Below are positions 60,101 through 64,000 of a stretch of 64,000 nucleotides of DNA, in pieces. Each line of letters begins with the position of its first letter. The first letter of the stretch is position 1. The DNA is taken from contig JARGSG010000208.1 of the NCBI GenBank assembly GCA_030374805.1, positions 62,001 through 126,000 on the forward strand, in the 5' to 3' direction. A model generated the notes under the pieces. That model was given only the letters and a program-made list of their open reading frames with translations, was not told the DNA's origin and did no database searches. This stretch comes from Gracilaria gracilis (taxonomy: Eukaryota; Rhodophyta; Florideophyceae; Gracilariales; Gracilariaceae). A program made the position numbers and the translations under genes.

Positions 60101-62071
60101 TCACATTAAGGACCCCAAGAGCGAGTCCAGTATAGACTGCGTACTGGCAGCCTGAGGATGATTTCGCAAAACTGCGATTGCTTCTGCTCTTGACATATCC
60201 ATAAACTCCATGAGGACAAGTATCGTTTGCTCTCTTGACTCTGGCCCCTGAGCGCGCGGGTGGTTATCACTTCCAGAAGTGGTAGTGTGATCTAACATGT
60301 TTTGGTCCTCCTTTACAAGATTGCTACTACCGTACCTCGAAGACTTCTCTTTCCCGTATCCAAGGACCTTCGGTATGGAAAAAGATTCGGCCAATTGATC
60401 ACTCATCATGTTCTGCGTTTGCCAATTCTGATGGGCGAGCAGCAAAGCTTTTAGCAGCCGAACCATAGAGGGTTCACCGTGTTGCCTTTGGAACGAGACA
60501 TATGCCTCTTCAATCATGGATACAAATGAACAATCTGTGCTCACTCTGTCGCTGCACCCGTGAACTACCTCTTCATAAGACTCATTCTGAGGAGCCGAGT
60601 CGGGTTTCAGTCTCTCGATACTCATAGGCGTAGAGCCTTTGTCTTGATCGTTCGATCCTGCCACAGTTTGTTCTTGGCATGACTCTGGACGACCAAATCG
60701 AAGCAAAGTCTGTTTTCTAATTTGATTCTCCCTGGACAACATGAATTCGTCTTCCCTCGCAAATACAAGCAAAAACATGGTGTCCATGAGGGAAGGAAAC
60801 AATTCAGAATGTAAAGCGGCGAGCGGTCCAAGAACAGACTGTGAGATCGACATCGCCTCCTCGAAGTTTGTTCTACGCAGATGAAACAAAACCTTTTGCT
60901 GAGCCATGCGGAACTTCAATGAATCAGTGCAGGCTGTTCCAAGGATAGATTCAATTACGCAAATACGTTCCAAGACCCCTTCCTCTGCGTCTCTTCCGCT
61001 TAGTTGTCTCACACGCTTCATACTCCGGTGCATGTTAACCCGGGAAGGGTCGACACAGAAGAATGGTAGTGCTATACCGGTCTCATCATTTGAAAGTGGC
61101 ATAAACGGTCGTGCATAGGGTTCATCAGTTACATCGGCATCTAGGTGAAACTCTTCCAAGCCTCGAGCAGCGCAGTATTCCACTACCATTCTTCGAATAT
61201 GTTCACTCTTAATCACAACGCGACCAAGTTCGTTCTTCATGGCCTGGACAAGATTTCCGTTTGCAAATGCAAGACTTTCCAACGACTCTTGCCTGGTTAT
61301 ACTCGCTCTTTCGCGAAGGGCTTGAATATCAGCTTCACTGTACACACCTAACGACTCGAGGCGACGCGGGCGGCTTTCATCTGTACGCCATGTAATCAGG
61401 GAGTCGTTAACATCTTTGCTAGGTTCGCAGCAAAGCAATTCCGAAACAAGACTATCAACGGTGTTGTTTTTGCTGGAATCATTAGGTACACATGGGGTAT
61501 TGAACTGCACATAAATCAGTAGTAGGTAGCGCATTAGGAAAGAGAGACATGATTCCCTGGCACAGACAGAAAACCGTGCTAAAGAAATAAGCTGGTTCGC
61601 GATCCGTTCCCGGCGCTCCTGAATGGCATGGGGTGACGCAGTTTCTTCCGCAAGGGCAAAGAACATCATGGCCTCCGTGAATATTTCATATGCCTCGGGG
61701 AACGCGTTTAACGCAAATGACGCTAGCTGTTGTGCATAATGCAAGGCTTCGTGAACTGCCTTCGCATAGTTAGCTTCACCTTTTGCACGCACGGTCTCGG
61801 TGATGTAAATGAGCTCGCAAAACTTATGAATGCGGATATCGAGTTGGAGTCGCGGGTCGCTTATAGAGCGAGCACATAATGCTTCGCAGATTGGAACCGC
61901 GTCTTCAATGCGTCCTTCCATTACTAAGTTACGGATTCTGTGAAGGGTGCAAACAACCCCGGAATCAGAGGAATAATCGGATTGAGTGTCATTGCGATGT
62001 GATTTTGAACAGTTGACCTCGAACTGCAGGTGGTCCTTGACAAGCTTATCCAGAACATCAAGATCAATCAT
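60101..62071 (-). CDS. CTLH/CRA-like helical protein with C-terminal UBA domain
   Basis: 656 residues, no intron seen. The N-terminal region HRIRNLVMEGRIEDAVPICE then LQLDIRIHKFCELIYI has the layout of a CTLH motif, followed by a helical CRA-like stretch, as in RanBP9/10 and GID-complex subunits. The last 40 residues (LVLMEFMDMSRAEAIAVLRN) fit a UBA ubiquitin-binding domain. CTLH proteins scaffold a large E3 ligase. A UBA on such a protein would link it to ubiquitylated substrates. No LisH or SPRY domain is visible, so it is not a standard RanBP9. Confidence 0.6.
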   Translation of the reverse strand: MIDLDVLDKLVKDHLQFEVNCSKSHRNDTQSDYSSDSGVVCTLHRIRNLVMEGRIEDAVPICEALCARSISDPRLQLDIRIHKFCELIYITETVRAKGEANYAKAVHEALHYAQQLASFALNAFPEAYEIFTEAMMFFALAEETASPHAIQERRERIANQLISLARFSVCARESCLSFLMRYLLLIYVQFNTPCVPNDSSKNNTVDSLVSELLCCEPSKDVNDSLITWRTDESRPRRLESLGVYSEADIQALRERASITRQESLESLAFANGNLVQAMKNELGRVVIKSEHIRRMVVEYCAARGLEEFHLDADVTDEPYARPFMPLSNDETGIALPFFCVDPSRVNMHRSMKRVRQLSGRDAEEGVLERICVIESILGTACTDSLKFRMAQQKVLFHLRRTNFEEAMSISQSVLGPLAALHSELFPSLMDTMFLLVFAREDEFMLSRENQIRKQTLLRFGRPESCQEQTVAGSNDQDKGSTPMSIERLKPDSAPQNESYEEVVHGCSDRVSTDCSFVSMIEEAYVSFQRQHGEPSMVRLLKALLLAHQNWQTQNMMSDQLAESFSIPKVLGYGKEKSSRYGSSNLVKEDQNMLDHTTTSGSDNHPRAQGPESREQTILVLMEFMDMSRAEAIAVLRNHPQAASTQSILDSLLGSLM

Positions 62072-62891
62072 GTGATGTCATGAGTGTAGCTGAAGATCTT
62101 GACAAAACAATGGAGATGAGCGGTCAATTACGTGAGGTATCACTGAGAGATGAAGTCGCGGTCGAAATTTGGAAGCATCCGTGTAAGAGCAGCAGTCAAG
62201 CTTTCGCAGCAGTCAAGCTTTCGCAGCAGTCAAGCTTTCGCAGCAGTCAAGCTTTCGCAGCAGTCAAGCTTTCGCAAGAGTCGAGGTTGAGCTAAAGATG
62301 AACTGAGCCGTAGCGTATCGTGATTGAGGCAACCTGTCTGGCTGTCCTGTCCGGGCCGACTTGTCTTCGTTCGGAGTCAAAAAGTCTCGACAATCTCCAA
62401 GAAGTGAGTCGAGTCCAGAAGGGCATAAGGCATCTACCGTGTAACCTTCGCCTTCTAAGAGGAGTCGCCTGTAGGAATGAATTCTTTCTAAAATGGTTCT
62501 GCAATCAGCATCTGGCGGGTGCATGCACTGCATTGGTGCTACTGTACAAAGGTTAACGTTCTGGCTAGCCCTCTTGCCTTCCAATAGAACCGCGAATGCA
62601 AAACGTAACGAAATGGGAAACTTCGGCGAAAACCTCGGTTTTTTACTGGCTGGTGCTCGATCTTTGACGGAAATCACATGTGTTCACGCCACCCATTCCA
62701 TTCGCTTATCATGAAAGCGGTGTTTGAGGCTGCGGTGACAGCATTGAAGATGATCTTTGGATCGTTAGTCTTTGTGTTCCCATTGTCTATCCTTCTTCCT
62801 GTCTGATGTTACGCATCCTGGGATCCGACTCCTTCTCAGACTTTGATTCCTTGAAATAAAAAAGACCGAAACAGGAGAAATGCTGGATGTA
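62072..62891. other. Intergenic region with a 17-bp tandem repeat
   Basis: Between the CTLH/UBA start and the RuvB-like 1 stop. Overlapping small frames (62080-62295 plus, 62264-62677 minus) are unsupported. Confidence 0.45.
62191..62275. repeat. Five perfect copies of a 17-bp unit
   Basis: AGCAGTCAAGCTTTCGC is repeated five times without a mismatch, starting about 120 bp upstream of the CTLH/UBA start codon. Perfect identity suggests recent expansion or gene-regulatory constraint. Confidence 0.95.

Positions 62892-64000
<1,109 letters not shown>

Noticed and set aside
62080-62295. 71-codon plus-strand frame with a repeated peptide
   Set aside because: The repeat is simply the 17-bp DNA repeat translated; no independent support.

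Overview
The window is nuclear DNA of a eukaryote with compact, mostly intron-free genes. A few genes have one short GT-AG intron of about 73-128 bp, often with a CTAAC-like branch site. The gene set includes ribosomal protein S9, an RNA polymerase III subunit, MetAP2, RuvB-like 1, a glutaredoxin, a Siw14-type phosphatase, an AFG2/CDC48-type AAA ATPase and a Mis18-like protein. Compact host genes beside dense Ty3/gypsy and DIRS-type retroelements would fit a red alga (florideophyte, Chondrus-like). That placement is inference, not proof.

Layout. (1) 0.5-4.2 kb: three host genes (an unknown conserved protein, a CinA/nucleotidyltransferase fusion, a spliced phosphatase). (2) 4465-8008: a complete pogo-like DNA transposon with 27-bp terminal inverted repeats and TA target duplication. 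(3) 8.3-15.5 kb: RING-H2 protein, membrane-anchored cupin, spliced C2H2 zinc-finger protein, and a divergently transcribed double-AAA ATPase. (4) 16.3-21.9 kb: two ~280-bp inverted repeats enclosing a decayed minus-strand transposase frame that runs into a PD-(D/E)XK nuclease-like region, interrupted by a probable LTR remnant. (5) 22.1-24.2 kb: Pol III subunit RPC8 and spliced RPS9. (6) 24.8-50.5 kb: a Russian-doll retroelement cluster. An old minus-strand DIRS-type element (gag, RT-RNase H, tyrosine recombinase) is split by two young Ty3/gypsy elements. Gypsy-1 (27808-39158, minus strand, TSD GGTGG) and gypsy-2 (39441-49193, plus strand, TSD TCAGA) each have nearly identical LTRs. Removing both, with one copy of each TSD, restores the DIRS pol frame exactly. 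(7) 51.7-64 kb: spliced glutaredoxin, MetAP2, Mis18-like protein, MFS transporter, CTLH/UBA protein and RuvB-like 1 (runs off the end), with a 3.4-kb gene-poor stretch at 55.3-58.7 kb.

The most unusual signals are in the mobile elements. Gypsy-2, above all its 2.1-kb 3' non-coding region and its LTRs, is crowded with the interrupted palindrome ACC-N5-GGT. Gypsy-1 carries a long antisense ORF of unknown family that starts inside its LTR. Both gypsy elements have the same gag / protease / RT order with a -1 frame change at each junction; in gypsy-1 a canonical GGGAAAA slippery heptamer lies in exactly the right phase. Element reading frames are repeatedly broken by in-frame stop codons.
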